Shown one piece after another: positions 51,731-64,000 of a stretch of 64,000 bases of DNA. This DNA comes from Phaeoceros laevis (taxonomy: Eukaryota; Anthocerotophyta; Anthocerotopsida; Notothyladales). Position 1 is the first letter of the stretch. Every line of letters starts with the position of its first letter. A program made the translations under genes and the position numbers. The stretch lies in NCBI GenBank assembly GCA_049999765.1, contig JBNGIQ010009407.1:140950-204949 (forward strand). Direction: 5' to 3'. The notes beneath the pieces are model-generated. The model worked only from the letters and a program-made list of their open reading frames with translations, made no database searches and was not told the DNA's origin.

Positions 51731-54700
51731 ATGGTGGCCGTCAGCAAGCTTCCGCTCAAAGAAGCTCACTCTGGGGAGGGCCTGGCCTGCATTGCCTGGG
51801 ATGTCACGGGCCAGTGCCTGCTCACCGCTGGCTCCGACGCTCGCCTGCTCATCCACGACTGGGGCCCCAGCCCCTCTGCCTCACCAAAGGTCCACCATGA
51901 CCACAAAGACGGCATCACCGGCCTGGCCTTCAGTCCCCTGGGCAACTATGTCACTACAGCCTCCTTGGACCACGCTGTGAAGCTCTACACCTACCCGGGT
52001 GAGCACCCCTGATCCGTTTACGGTTGGCTGTCCAATTGCTTGGTCTTGGGCATTCATTTGCCTCATCATACCCGGCTGCATTGCATCAGGGATGAAGTTT
52101 CAGAGTAATGTCACCAGGTTTACACTTCCCATCCGGTCCGTGGCATTTAGCTGCACGGGGGGGCTGCTGGCGGCAGCTGGAGATGATGACGGGATCAAGC
52201 TCATCAGCACCGTGGACAGCGCAATTGTGCGGGTGCTCAAAGGACATGACGATCCTGTGCTTAGCGTGGCTTTTGATCCCAAAAATGAATACATTGCCTC
52301 TGCCGACAGCGATGGGACTGTCATCTTCTGGGCCGTCAGCGGGAAGAGGATGCATACTCTGGACAGAGCCGCTCCGCACGTAGATGCCAATCTGACAGGG
52401 AGGAACGAGATTGCCTGGCATCCTCAGGGGAGCGTGCTAGCAGTGCCCGGGCGGAGGGACGACGTTGTGCTGTACGATCGAGACACTGCCGGAGTTGTTT
52501 GCACTCTGAAAGGTGGTCATAGTGGAAGCGTTATTGTCTTGGCCTGGTCGCCCAATGGCAAGTATCTGGCCACGGCTGGCAAAGACAAGAAGGTATTGCT
52601 CTGGGACGTTGAGAAGCGGCAGGACTTGGACTCACAAAAGTTTGATGCCCAAATTTGTGGGCTCGCCTGGAGGCCCTCCGGGAATTCGTTAGCTGTGATC
52701 GACAAAAATGGCAGATTCGGGGTGTGGGAAGCTGCCATCCCATCACACATGACGTCACCCACTGCCCTTGTCACATCTACCCCGACTGCCGACAGGGAGG
52801 CGTTACTGAAATTTGGCGACGATGACTCGTTGGAGAAGGATGATGACGTAGCCGCAACAAGTAGCAGTGATGGAAGTGAGCAGCTGAAGGATACCGAAAT
52901 TGACGATGGAGTCTCCGACTTTGGCAAGGACTCAAGAGAGAAGGCAACGCTTGAGCTAAAAACCAGACTGAAGAGGAAAGCCAAAATGGATGCATCAGAG
53001 GCTGCTGTAAGCCCTGAAAGCTTTGCCCAGCCCTCGGGCAGACCTTCTTTGTCCTACTTGGAGGCAACTAAAATGCAGGCTCCTTTCCAACCTGGTTCCA
53101 CTAAGCAAGTAACAGGCAAGAGAAGGTTTCTGACCTACAGCATGCTGGGCAGCATTACCAGCTTTGATAACGAAGGCGTTTCACACATAGAGGTATGCAA
53201 GAAACTACTGTTTGGTTGCTTTTTGGACTGAATCATTGGTTAATTTGAAAAGTAGCCCCACTGATGTGTAGGTTGAGTTCCACGACACAAGCACAGGTAC
53301 CCGGATACCTGCAATGACCGACTACTTTGGATTCACAATGGCTGCTCTATGCAACAAGGGAGGTGTTTTTGCAAACCCGAGGAAGGGAGAAAAAAAACCA
53401 AGCACGCTGATGTACAGACCTTTCAACAGCTGGGCAAATAACAGCGAGGTCTGTTCATACCAAGTCTCTTGCAGCAGGTGTCGTATTGCTGTAACTGTCC
53501 TGTCAGCATGGACACTGACTTCATGCATCGTGCAGTGGTCAGTAAGGTTCCAGCTGGACGAGGAGGTCAAGGCTGTCGCTATAGGAAGTGGATGGGCTGC
53601 TGCATTTACAAGTTTGAGCATGCTCCGTATTTTCTCTGAAACCGGCATGCAGGTGTGGCACCGTCAGAATGCACAGTGTCGCATTTCTTGGAATTCATCT
53701 TAGTGCAGAAAGTGAGACATACCGTGTGTCTATATCATCTCATTCTGACCAGCTCTGGGTACTTGCAGATTTTTTTGATGTCACTGGCTGGGTCTGTGGT
53801 GACAATGGCAGGCCATGAGCACCTATTGGCAATAGTAACCCATGCAGCAAGTCCTCTTCAGTCAGGTGATCAAGTACGTTCATGCACCTCCTCATCAGCT
53901 GGTTGCGCTGAGAGTTGAACCCATTTTTGAATAGCAGTTGTGATCTAGTTTAAACGAAGACTACACTACTCGACGCTCCTCATGTCTCCTCACTAGCTGT
54001 CGCTTGACGCAGGTATTGAACTTTGTAGTATATGATGTGAAAGAGCGCACACGAACTATAGCTGGTTGTCTGCCTTTAAGCCCTGGTGCAACTCTAACGT
54101 GGATTGGGTTCAGTGAAACGGGCTACCTCAGCTCCTCTGATTCTCAAGTAAGTTGCTGTTGCTCTTCCTTGTTTGTTCCTATGGTGAATCTTATGGGTCA
54201 CCCTCTACAGCTCTTATTGACACCAGTCTTCTGGTTTCAGGGCGTTCTTCGAGTCTACAATCCTGAATTCGGCGGTTGCTGGATCCCTCTCTTCAGGTAA
54301 TGTCAGCCTTCAACATCACCTAGACACCCATTTGACAAGTTGCACCAACGTTAACTATCAACGTGTTCCTTTGCAGCGCGGTTGCAGAGAGGAAGAGTGG
54401 AGCCGAGAGCTACTGGGTTGTCGGACTGAACAACACCCAGCTTTACTGTATCATATGCAAGCTGCCTGAGACAGAACCTCAGGTAGAAGAAAGAGCACAA
54501 TATTTTTGCACATAATCTATTCATAGCAAGCAAAAAACAGGAGCACTCCAACAAACTTCTCCGAAGTGCTTAATGTGTACACGTGCTTGTGCATGTGCAG
54601 GTTGCTCCCAGACCGGTTTTAAGTGTTCTTAGCTTGTCCCTGCCGCTGGTCAGTTCAGACTTGGGAGCAGATAAACTCGAAAATGAATACCTGCGAGGCT

Positions 54701-55799
54701 CTTTGCTTCTGTCTCAGGTGGGCAGGAGAGTCTTGCGGAACTGGTTTTATTGCTGGGAATCTTTTGTAGGCCATGCAACATAGAAGTGCCAGAATTGACA
54801 CCGGTCTTGCCTACGATATGGAGCCTTGTGCAGGCTAGAGCGAAAGCTGACGCAGCCTCTACTAGTGAACAAGCTGAGGACCTCGAGGATGAGGTCTTGG
54901 CAATGCAAGCAGAGCTTGATAAATGCATCCTGCGTCTCATAGCAGCAGCGTGCAAAGGTCAACCATGGTTTTCCTAATGGAATGTTGTTTTGGCTAACGT
55001 TAAAAGATCACTGACTTGGTTCATTGTCGGTGTTCTGCGCAGGAGATAAGTTGGTGAGGGCATTGGATCTGGCAACTATGTTAACTTTGCACAAATCAAT
55101 GGAGGGGGCTTTGAAACTCGTAAATGCACTGCGTCTACCAGCGCTGGCCGAGAGACTGTCTCTCATCCTGGAGGTAAATGTGTCTTTGTTCACCAGGTTT
55201 GCTATGGCTCACAAGCAAGCATGCTCTCTAGTTTTTTTAACTGAATCGCTTTGACCTTGCAGGAACGATTGGCTGCAGAGAAGTGCGAAGTGTTCTCCGG
55301 AGGACCATTGGACGACAGTAGGACCGCGGATGTAGCTTCCAGACCCCCAAGCCAAACATCTCTCCAGCACCAAAGATCAGTTGGACTAAAAGCTGCCTTG
55401 GACCTTCCACCTACACCTCTAGCTCCTTCCAAGAAGGTCTCTAACTCCAGTCTGTCCTCTTCCTCCGGGCCTTCCACCAAGCCTAACACCATGCCCTTAC
55501 GGAGTGACTCACCTAAGCAGTCGACTCCAACAACCACCATGGCTTCCAAGGACCGAGTTGACGTGCCCACAGAGGTCGCTGGTCCCGTTAGTACATCTCC
55601 TGCCAGTACAGCCACTAACCCGTTCAACAAGGCTAGCAACCCATTTGCTAAGAAAGACGGGGCGTCCGCAAGCAGCAGCGGATCGATTATGGACTCCATC
55701 AGAAAAATGCAGTCTTCGTCGACTGAAACTTCAGGGAAAAGGAAGCCTGCTGCCCCAATCCCTCCTAACAAACCACAGAAACTGGCTAAGTCGAAGTAG
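51731..55799 (+). CDS. EOL1: CTF4/WDHD1-like replisome and chromatin protein (EOL1 homologue)
   Basis: CTF4/WDHD1 links the replicative helicase to DNA polymerase alpha. The Arabidopsis homologue EOL1 also helps pass on H3K27me3 through replication. Twelve exons fit in phase: 51731-51998, 52090-53192, 53272-53448, 53536-53652, 53769-53873, 54013-54147, 54241-54296, 54377-54482, 54601-54717, 54834-54957, 55043-55173 and 55263-55799 (about 991 residues). The N-terminus is a WD40 propeller (repeats such as ITGLAFSPLGNYVTTASLDHAVKLY, VLSVAFDPKNEYIASADSDGTVIFW). An acidic linker and the SepB/Mcl1 middle propeller (MTDYFGF..., GYLSSSDSQGVLRVYN) follow, then helices (LDKCILRLI, DLATMLTLHKSMEGALKLVNAL). 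The tail is Ser/Pro-rich with two NPF motifs (TNPFNKASNPFAKK) and ends KPQKLAKSK. Met 51731 is chosen as the propeller start. Confidence 0.9.
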
Positions 55800-56174
55800 G
55801 TTAGAACCTCTCATTCTTGCCCTATCTCTTTGATCCATGGAATGGCTTCTTACATCCATGGCTGTAAAATTACTGTATCTGGCTGATGCAGCCACACCCA
55901 ACGTGACGCTACAAGTTTCCTCAGCAAAGAGTGCCTCCGGATTTAAAGTGAAAGGTAGCTGATAAGATTCTTGGTTGCGGACTTCATGCCTGCAAGCTCC
56001 CAATGCACATCAGGGGCATGAGGGGCGTGTGGGAGCACTCTCCGCTTTGCAACATGATCTGCACTTCTAGACTACAGTAAGGCATCTGACACTAGCTTCT
56101 CGATTTATTGTAACCCTCCGGTTTGCGCCTAAGAAAAATCTTGTTTCCTTCAATCATCATTTGGCAGGACGAGC
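55800..56174. other. Short intergenic region
   Basis: About 375 bp between the CTF4 stop and the next gene on the same strand. No gene or repeat seen. Confidence 0.4.
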
Positions 56175-57079
56175 TTGTGGCTCGCAGCTTGTTGCTGGCC
56201 CGGACAAGTCCGGAGGATGCATGTGATCATCCCTCCTCATGTTGGGAGCTACATGAAGCCCCATCTGTCATCCTCTTGGGCTCATAGATTTGGCACTTCA
56301 GCAACTCCTTACACATTCTCTGCGGCTTTTCCGAATAACGACATGCCAGATCCTACCTTGGAGCTGAGTCCAAGGGACCAGGCCATCAAAGAGCGGATTG
56401 TTCAAATGAGGGCTGAACTTGACAAAGAGCCTGGGCAGACTGAGTTGAAAGAACGGCTAGACAGGCTTTTGCAGAATATAGCAGCGTTTCTGCCGTTGGC
56501 AAGAGAAATCAGAAGGCGCACGTTTCTGGAGTACGCTTGTCATGTAAGCAAGATTTGTCACGAACAGTTCACCATGAAATGCAGGATTTTCATAGTTGTA
56601 GTGCTTCTCATTTGAGCAAGAAACTCTGACTGCTTTCGATTTGGCAGATTATCAAGGTTGGAACACGAGAAGAATGGCTGGGCAGGGTGAGAGTACCAAA
56701 AAGAGTGGAGAAGTCCCGGTTTCAGATGTGGGCAAGCCAGTATCCTAATAGTCAGGTCTCGGTGATGGTGTATGACAAACTGTTGTCTGATCTCAGACGG
56801 ACGGAGTCACCCTGCATCATAAAAATTGATACTAGGCTTGTCAGGAGAGTTGCCAACTCCAGAGTATCAACTCATTATTTGGAGAAGGACCAAGCAAACT
56901 TGCCAGATGTGGCCGAAGCCATAGATGGCATGATTGGGATCGACAAAGGACTTGATCAACAATTCTATGAAGCACTCTTCTTTCAGATTTTTGGAAAGAC
57001 CACCGAGGAACTCCAGGATGTGAAGTATGAAGAATTGGTGCTTAGTCTTGATGAAAGATACACTGGGCGTTCTCTTTGA
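56175..57079 (+). CDS. Probable mitochondrial protein of unknown function
   Basis: I do not recognise the family. Two exons (56175-56543, 56648-57079) join at TGTCAT|GTAAGC and GGCAG|ATTATC to about 266 residues. The N-terminus is Arg/Ser/Ala-rich without acids and contains AHRFGTSATP, resembling a plant mitochondrial presequence with a processing site. Met at 56220 (MHVIIPPHVG) could also be the start. The mature part has a charged helical region (IKERIVQMRAELDKEPGQTELKERL), then AREIRRRTFLEYACHIIK, a basic segment (RVRVPKRVEKSRFQMW) and an acidic C-terminus. The clean splice junction and protein-like composition support a real gene. Confidence 0.6.
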
Positions 57080-58240
57080 TTGAGCAATACAACCATTGAC
57101 TAAGCAGCGCCCCTGGAAACGTCTTGCGAAAACATTATTCGGGTAGTGCACTCCACTGATCCTCAAACTATCTTATTACAATGCAGCAACCTCGTGAAGT
57201 CTCCGAAGTCTTTGTATAGTCACCGACATTGATGTTCATCATTAGTAAGTCGTAACTACTCGTAGCTTTAGAAGTGCTGGTGAGTGGTGATTACCGCCGG
57301 AATACAAATCTGATGTGATAGCTTGTCTGAATTCTAAAGCCGTGCAAACGTCAGTTGCAACACTGCCAGACGTCTATACGGGCCAGGCTTCTGAGAGTGA
57401 CTGGCACTGGCAGGGACAGCGAGTGCCGGTGCGTGCCAGGATCGTTGAAGACGCCATCAGATGTTTCGGATTCACAAGGGTTTAGGCTAGAGTTTAGGCT
57501 AGAGTTCAGGCGCGCGTCGGAGCTGTTGCTGGATGGGCAGTCGCTGTGTGGAGTTTTTTCTGACTAGATCGGTAAGTTCTCGAGCTATCTGACATTGTTG
57601 TGTTAGCAGCCATGTTTCTTCCTTGGCCAGTAGCTTCAGAGAACACTTGCAAGCTCCCTCAGCCCCAGGAAGCCTGTGGTAGATGTTTAGTGCATCGGAT
57701 TTGGTGGAGCAAGAGGTCGCGGCTCCTTTTGTTCTCCTTTGCACATTGAGCTGCAAAGGGCCTCCTCTGTGTCGAGACATTGGTTGGCAACCAATTGGAT
57801 TATTTGTCCAATGATATGTCAAGTCTTTGCTCAGTTCAGTACTTGGTATGTAATTGTGAGCTTGTCGCGCAGAAGGATGCCATGAATTGTTTTGATCGAT
57901 CAGGAAGGCTGAAACGCAACAGGGCTTTCCTGTTCACTTACAGTGCTGTAACATGGAATGTTCTTCTGGATCTGTGCAAATTCAGGAATAGCGGATGGTT
58001 ATGGGCAGAAACAGCGTGCTGCTGTTGCTGAAGCATTGTAGACCGGTTGTGGACTTTATAGATCTGGCCCGGGAGGAAGAATGGGCTTGGTTGCCGAGGA
58101 TGAGGAGAGATGCACACGCCACCCAGGTTCTGAACTGCTGGCGAGGTTAACCACCTTGGCCCTAATTAGATGTAGGATGACTTGGAATTCGTGCCGTGGA
58201 ATGCAATCCTGATGGCATGATAAGAAGGTGTTAGGAAGCG
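57080..58240. other. Intergenic region
   Basis: About 1.2 kb between two genes on the same strand. It contains a short GAGTTTAGGCTA duplication near 57482-57510. No gene I can support. Confidence 0.4.
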
Positions 58241-61200
58241 ATGGATCATATGACCACAGCACCTCTGCCTTTGAAGCAGCAGAACGGAGGAAATGGCTTG
58301 CTGCACAAGACAACTGACATGACTCAGCGCTCTGGCAATGGAATATTAGATACGGACGGCAGTAAGCTATCTGGGACCTTGACGCTGTCTCTGAGGACTG
58401 CCACTCAGGCCAAACAGAGCGCAAAACTAACCATGAAGAACAATGATGCTGAGCAGCAGGAGCCATTGGCGATGCCGTCGACGACTCCGTCACATTCGAA
58501 GCTGGCAACAGGACCTTTGCCGCTTTCTTTTTTTGGAGAGGAAGAAAACTCGGACCTACTTGATCAGACAGTGTCCGCATCAACTGGAAGTGGTGGAGCG
58601 CTTGAAACTGGGACCAATGGTGGACAAAAGGAGTTGGAAATGTTCGTTGACAATTACTCTGAGCGTGATGTTTCTGACACCCATGGACTGGACTCCGAAA
58701 CTGACTTTGATTTTGGAGATTTTGAGTCAGTCCCAGCGCAGATGCCAACTTCTGATTTTGGAAGTCACATGCATGCAGTGGCCTCTAACACGTTCGAGGT
58801 GCACGGTTTTGCAGCACCTGCTGCCTTTCAGCGTCAATCTCAACTCGACCAATCCTTGCCGTCTCTGGCTGGGGCTGCTCCTGACAATGGCCCCTCTCCT
58901 CCATTTGCATGGGCATCATCTCAGGGTGCTGGGTTTGAAGTTGAGGGCAATAGTATACATGGAGATAATGGCGCAATAGCAGAACAAAGGGATGAAGGTA
59001 CATCCGATGAGGAGTGGGGAGATTTTGTGGCACCTGAAGCATCCCGTGCAACATCAGGGTTTTGGCAAGATGCAGCATGGGGTGTGCATGTCTCCAACAA
59101 CGGTAATGCAGCCTTGGAAAATATGTGCACAGCAGCAGCAGATGTAGCACAAGCTCATGTAGCATCTGCAACCTCAACAATAGGTCGTGGGTTAGTTAGA
59201 CCAGAGTTGGACAACAGTGGGCTCCATGATGACCTTTTTTCTTTTGATGAGACTCCTGTTTTGACCAATGCACGCTTACATGTTAAGATGGACGAAGCAA
59301 CAGATGTTCTTGGACACAAAGCCCTTGACATGAATCCTCTTAGCCTGAATATTGGAGGTACTGACGCACCCTCACCTCTGGACTTACTTGGTGAGACATT
59401 GACGCCTTGGAACCCATTGACGGCTCCTGGGTCAGATCTGACTAGGACGTCCAGGACAGTGCCAGAGTTTGGTGACAGCAGTGATGAGGTCGACCCGAAT
59501 GAGATCGCCCTTAATTCGGAGCTGGAGGATGAGGATATGTGGGACTGGGTTGCTGCCGAAACTTCTGGGAAGCAGGCAGAAGGTTATGACATGGACATTG
59601 CTGATAATTTGGGTGGGCATTCGTTCTCTGGACCTGAGGCTGCTACGGTCAGCAACGGTACAGCTGAGCACAACTGCATCCCGGAAGAGAAAAACGCTGG
59701 ACAAGGCTTGTTGTTCTCACCACATCCAGATACAGCAAGTGGAGAGATCAGCAATGGCGCTTTATTTGGTGCTTCAGTTGACAAAGAAAGTACAGTATGT
59801 GTTGAGGTTGAGGGAGCTGATCTGGCGGACAGGATGAAAGTGAGGAACAGTGCTGCACCTCTTCCGCTGTCATTGTTTGGAGAAGATGAGGTGGGCAAAG
59901 ATCCGTCTCTGGACTCGGAAGTGAAGTTGACTTTGGACGGAGACCAAACTAAAACTCTAAGCATCAAGCGGACTCAATCTCTTAACCTTCCAGGCGCTAA
60001 CTTCTCTGATCTTATAGCCTCCTTGTATCCACACCAACAAACATCTCAAAGCAATAGCTTCAAGAAAACATCGCATCGTAGAAGCCGTAGCAGTAGCATA
60101 CAAGTATTTAGCTCAGATGGTGTAGATTTTTTCTTCAGCGAAGTAGATTCGCATCCTTTACAATCCTCCCAGACTGAGCATCATGGCATTGAGGGATCTT
60201 TTGAATCTGATGCTGGGATTCTGCTCTCTCATGGATCCATGCTCGATGCTGATGCTACTTCAGAGGACGAAGTAGATTATGAATCTGCACCTGGTTCCCC
60301 AGTGCCAAGTCCTTCACAAGGTAAAGGATTAAGCAGCCATGGTTCTCCTGGCCCGGAAGATATCCTTAATATGGATTTGCATTCAGCTCTCGATGAGAGT
60401 GTCAACCTTGAAGACATCTACTTAGGTGGTTTTGGCTTCCAGTACAGAGATGAAGGGGGACTAGGAGCAAATGTGATCAGGGCTATTAATGTTGATGACA
60501 GAGGCAGTGACAAGATAAGCGCTTTGCAGAAGCTCATACTTTGTCTCATCAGTGAAGGACGTGTACGTGAGGCCCATCATTGCAAACAACACACCGCTGC
60601 AGTGTCGTGTTTACCACAATTGCAGGTATTTTAAGTCTTCTGGGTCTTAGTCCATTGGATATCAGTTGCATTCCACTCCAGTAGTTCTAAATTTACAATC
60701 CTTTTGAACTTCCGTGGTTTGATTTAGGAAGCTTATTCTAATGCAATAGAACTAGGCGAATTTGAGAAGGCTGCTGCGGCTGCTAAGGAGATCGAGGTAT
60801 CTAGTTCGTTGACTTTGGACCATGTTCGAATTGATGGATGCATTAACTTCACCTCTGCCTTTTGTTACCACAAAAAAATTTCACCTTGTGCCTATGGTTT
60901 TCGTCTCCAGTCTGACCCTCAAGGTGGTTTTCAGGTAGCACGGACAAGCCTTGCAAGACCAGAAGACTTGAAGCGATGGCAAAGTCGTCTGCGTCATCTC
61001 CTTGTGGATCAACCAGCTCATGAGCAAGTGTGCAGGGGTGGGTTGTCAGTGATCACCATCGATGAGATGGTTGAACTTCTTGGAAAGTCTCGTTCAGATG
61101 CAAGGGCTGCCGTCCTCATGTCTCTCTTTGATGCACAGGAAGTCAACAGGCTGGTAAGGTTCTACTCGTGTGATGGGCGATTGTGCAGAGATCTGCTCCG

Positions 61201-62230
61201 TTATTGAAGTGTGTTCCTAGACAGAGGAGCTTTGTGAGTGCTATCAGCTAATATGTAGGTGGCCATCTTTTGGCAGGCTGAGAGCGACTTGGGAGCAGCC
61301 GTGGAGCTTCACGCACATGCAGTTCATACCTTTCGCGTTTTGTCCTGTGCATCAAGCGAGGAGCAAGTGGTTTGTGTGACAGCCTGGAGTCAGTTGGCCT
61401 CTGTTTGTGCTAGTGAACTTGAGCATGCATCAGATATCTGGCTAAGTGCTGTAAACGCTGAAGCTCAAACTCGCCTTCTTGACATGCCACAAGGTTAGAC
61501 GGGAAAATATTCCTATATTTTGTCTTCAGGTGCACGGTATACATTCATTTGTATCGAAGGTACGTGCTAACTGTCTGCCCTCATGGTTTTAGGCAAGAGC
61601 TTCTTTGCTGCAGTGGGGCAGATTTTCGTGGTCTCTTCCGTGCTGAGTGCCACTTTGAAGGTGTACAAGCCATGGCTGGCTGTTGCCAAAGATCAGGGTC
61701 AAGCAGCATCAGAAGCCGTTGAACGTTGTCACAACGTGTGGTTGAACTCTACTCTGCAGGATGCTGTCCGTCTATCCCTTGTCTCTAGCATACACACATT
61801 GCCGATGACCACTGCTTCATGGGTTGAGATTCAGAAGCTGCCTCGTGCAGCAAAAACTGCTATAATCCAAGCAGCCGGAAGGTCTATTTCTGACAGTAGT
61901 TCAGATCGGTTCTGTGGGCTGTCACTGCTCCCTCTGTTGCCATTTACCGGTAAGGGTACAGTCAGCAACAGAAGTGATGCTGATATCTGCACAGTAGTGT
62001 TTGATGTGGTGTATCATGTAGGAGCGCAAGTTGTAACGGAGTTGGAAGCTTCGATATGTGTTGAACTTACCCGGTTTACCATTGTGGGGATGATGTGAGC
62101 AGCTATTCCGGCAGTCGAATGGGAAGGTCGTCATTACTTGCTGCCCCTGGCAAATCTTTGGGCAAACACCATATCTCCCAAACCTCCAGGATTGCCTCTG
62201 CTCAAAATTGGAGAGTTACGGTCATCATGA
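58241..62230 (+). CDS. Large acidic gamma-synergin-like trafficking protein
   Basis: Six exons fit in phase: 58241-60625, 60728-60796, 60911 (or 60935)-61153, 61259 (or 61277)-61493, 61593-61949 and 62103-62230, giving up to about 1138 residues. The first exon is disordered and acidic. It contains repeated PLPLSFFGEEE / PLPLSLFGEDE motifs and several acidic-phenylalanine or tryptophan motifs (DFGDFESV, EEWGDFV, DEDMWDWV) of the type that bind adaptor ear domains such as AP-1 gamma and GGA. The later exons are helical and conserved-looking (KVYKPWLAVA, WVEIQKLPRAAK). The end is AVEWEGRHYLLPLANLWANTISP followed by a short tail. The overall plan fits plant gamma-synergin-like accessory proteins of clathrin/AP-1 transport. 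The name is inferred from motif content and architecture. Two acceptors are ambiguous, and both choices keep frame. Confidence 0.6.
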
Positions 62231-63640
62231 CAGACCAGGCAGTGTAACACTGTGTGTACGAATAATCTATCGACAATCAGCAGTCGGAAGACTACTGCTG
62301 TCATCATGTCTGGATGACTGAGAAGCAAGCTGAAAGGTAATGGTCTTGTTTTCTGTTCTGGACTTCGGGGAAGTCATGCATTCTACAAAACGCTTGTTGC
62401 ATTGATGAGGAAGTTTCTTGACCAGTTTTTTTTTTGTTACTTTGCAGGTACCTGGCTGTCACGTATGAACCCGACGCCAGCACGACACTCCTAGTTTGCT
62501 TTTCCTCAGTTACCGGATTTGCAAAGTTCTGAACACACATATTGTTCCATAGCACCATCACATTGATGTTGCAGAGCCTGCTGGTGTTAGCACCTGTTCC
62601 GTCTGGTTGTACAGTTAATTTTAAAATTTGCCAGGAGATGCCCAAGTATGGTGAATGATGTGTGTGGACGCAGGGAGGTCAACGACATGGATTCCTACTT
62701 AGGTGGCCTCCTTCCCAATGGAGGACACCTAATCGGAAGAGTTTTTTCTAATATTGTATGATCTAAAACCTGTCCTTACAACAAATTTGAAGGGTTTGAA
62801 CTTTGAAGAAGAAGAAATTATATTAACGTCCACGGGGACTCAGAGAGCCATGGGACCATGGGACCTTTGACGAGAAAGAAGCTTAGAAAAACACTCATGG
62901 AACCTGGCTTCACTCTGGCTGGATAGAGTTTCAACGAACCGGCAAACAAAATTTACCGATTCCGAATCCTACTTTTGTGGACAGAATACTACATTTGTGG
63001 ACAGCTCCAGCTTACTAGTTAGTAGGGATCCGTTTGGCCTACGCGGAAGGTGGTTCACAACTTCAGATTCAACGCTTAAGGTTTACACCCTAGCTAGCTA
63101 TGCTAGCATCCACAAGCCGCAAGCCGACACGTTTGGAGGCAAGCAGGCCATGCAAGTTCTGTTTCATGAATGTGCAAACTTCAATGTGAAGGTCATAACC
63201 ACACATTTAAGAAGGCATACATCGGCCTTAAGCTTGTCAATGGAGTGTCTGCAGTTATGAGCTCATTAGCGACCTCAAACCAATCAATGTAGCTCTATAC
63301 CTACAATTGCAGGTGGTCTATTAAATAAAGCGGTGATCAGGACAGCATCTGATCATAAACTTCCTAGCTGGCCAACCACATTTTCCCCAAGGAATGAACA
63401 TGCCTATAGCAAGCTGCCTAGGACGGACAACTTCCTATCTCATATACATATGATATGACTGATCACGGATCTTCCACATGGATTCACGAGTGAACCAATC
63501 CGATCCATTGGACTGTACGCGTCCTTGATTGATATCGATATTGCAGACCGGCGTATGAGCTCAAGCTCAGGTATGGATAGATGGGTATGTAGATCGGTAT
63601 TCAGTGTAGGACCGACTGAGCATGACTCGGAGCCAGCGAC
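62231..63640. other. Intergenic region
   Basis: About 1.4 kb between the synergin-like gene and the right-edge gene. It is AT-richer and has only short chance frames. Confidence 0.4.
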
Positions 63641-64000
63641 TCATCTGGCCATGGCCAAACACTCGAACTGATTGCCTAGGCGAAATGCTCGACGAGAAGC
63701 TTCTCGAAGGGGCCAAGAACCGTTCACCTCGCCGGATCCAGGGCCCAAGAACTCGTGTGTGTCGTCGCCGTTGAGGCGGAGGTAGACGCTGCGGGTCCCG
63801 ACGAGCGCGCCCACCAGCCTGAAGGAGACGGTGTAGGGAATGTCCTCGAGTTCGCCGTCGGTCACGTTCACCACGATCTGGAACTTGCTGGCTTCGTCGA
63901 TGGTAGGGACGGAGGAGCATCGGCCGACGCCCCTGGGATGGAAGGTGGTGCCTTCTTTGGGCTGCTGCTCCGGCAAGACGATCGGGTCCAGATGCACGTA
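63641..64000 (-). CDS. C-terminal part of an unidentified gene, 5' end outside the window
   Basis: The minus-strand frame is open from the window edge to a stop at 63641 (about 118 residues). It reads as beta-rich sequence (FQIVVNVTDGELEDIPYTVSFRLVG, TRSVYLRLNGDD) and ends in a basic tail. The GC content is higher than in the adjoining intergenic DNA, with codon-like third-position bias. I do not recognise the family. The start lies beyond the window. Confidence 0.45.
   Translation of the reverse strand, partial: YVHLDPIVLPEQQPKEGTTFHPRGVGRCSSVPTIDEASKFQIVVNVTDGELEDIPYTVSFRLVGALVGTRSVYLRLNGDDTHEFLGPGSGEVNGSWPLREASRRAFRLGNQFECLAMAR

Noticed and set aside
54770-54833. Alternative CTF4 exon starting GCCATGCAACATAGAAG
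   Set aside because: Using this acceptor adds unrelated residues and runs to a stop. The acceptor at 54833 joins SQ to ARAKADAAS in phase and leads into the conserved helix.

Overview
This is nuclear DNA from a land plant. The genes are spliced, with plant-type housekeeping products: an N-terminally extended ADP/ATP carrier, PFC1-type plastid rRNA dimethylase, cyclin L, AP-5 beta, ARP6 and a CTF4/EOL1 homologue. The centre holds four intronless PLS-class pentatricopeptide repeat (PPR) RNA-editing genes. Three of these end in the rare KP-type DYW variant (C-termini GNRP, GGRP and GDRH). That variant is known only from plants with abundant U-to-C organelle editing: hornworts, many ferns and some lycophytes. 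Most introns are about 80-200 bp and genes are close together, so I favour a small-genome hornwort (Anthoceros-like). A fern or non-Selaginella lycophyte is the alternative. Two assembly gaps are present (100 N at 11306-11405 and 10 N at 45847-45856).

Left part (1-18.9 kb): an unidentified minus-strand gene cut by the window edge; a three-exon ADP/ATP carrier (+); AP-5 beta (-); a short uncertain ORF (+); a decayed casein kinase I copy with two minisatellites (-); the 100-N gap; an F-box gene with an apparent frameshift (-); the ten-exon PFC1-like plastid 16S rRNA dimethyladenosine transferase (-); a BTB protein whose BTB fold is split by a long disordered insert (-); and a degenerate tRNA-Arg(CCU).

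From 18.9 to 23.4 kb lies a gene-poor, AT-richer stretch with tandem duplications, a perfect palindrome and foldback (MITE-like) structures. Cyclin L (+, eight exons, one GC-AG intron) follows, then about 3.2 kb without a gene.

The PPR cluster (29.6-45.2 kb) has the order KP/GNRP (+), canonical DYW (-), KP/GGRP (+), KP/GDRH (+). The DYW and GGRP genes are head-to-head. Both carry an N-terminal motif like the ssDNA-binding PDF motif of plant organellar OSB proteins, complete in the GGRP protein and partial in the DYW protein. A 144-bp tandem repeat lies just downstream of the GDRH gene.

Right part (46-64 kb): a PGG-domain membrane protein (+); ARP6 (-, with a 17-nt microexon) head-to-head with CTF4/EOL1 (+); a probable mitochondrial protein of unknown function (+); a large gamma-synergin-like acidic trafficking protein (+); and a C-terminal gene fragment at the right edge (-). 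Functional groupings that follow: organelle RNA metabolism (four editing factors, PFC1), chromatin and replication (ARP6, CTF4), vesicle-coat proteins (AP-5 beta, synergin-like).
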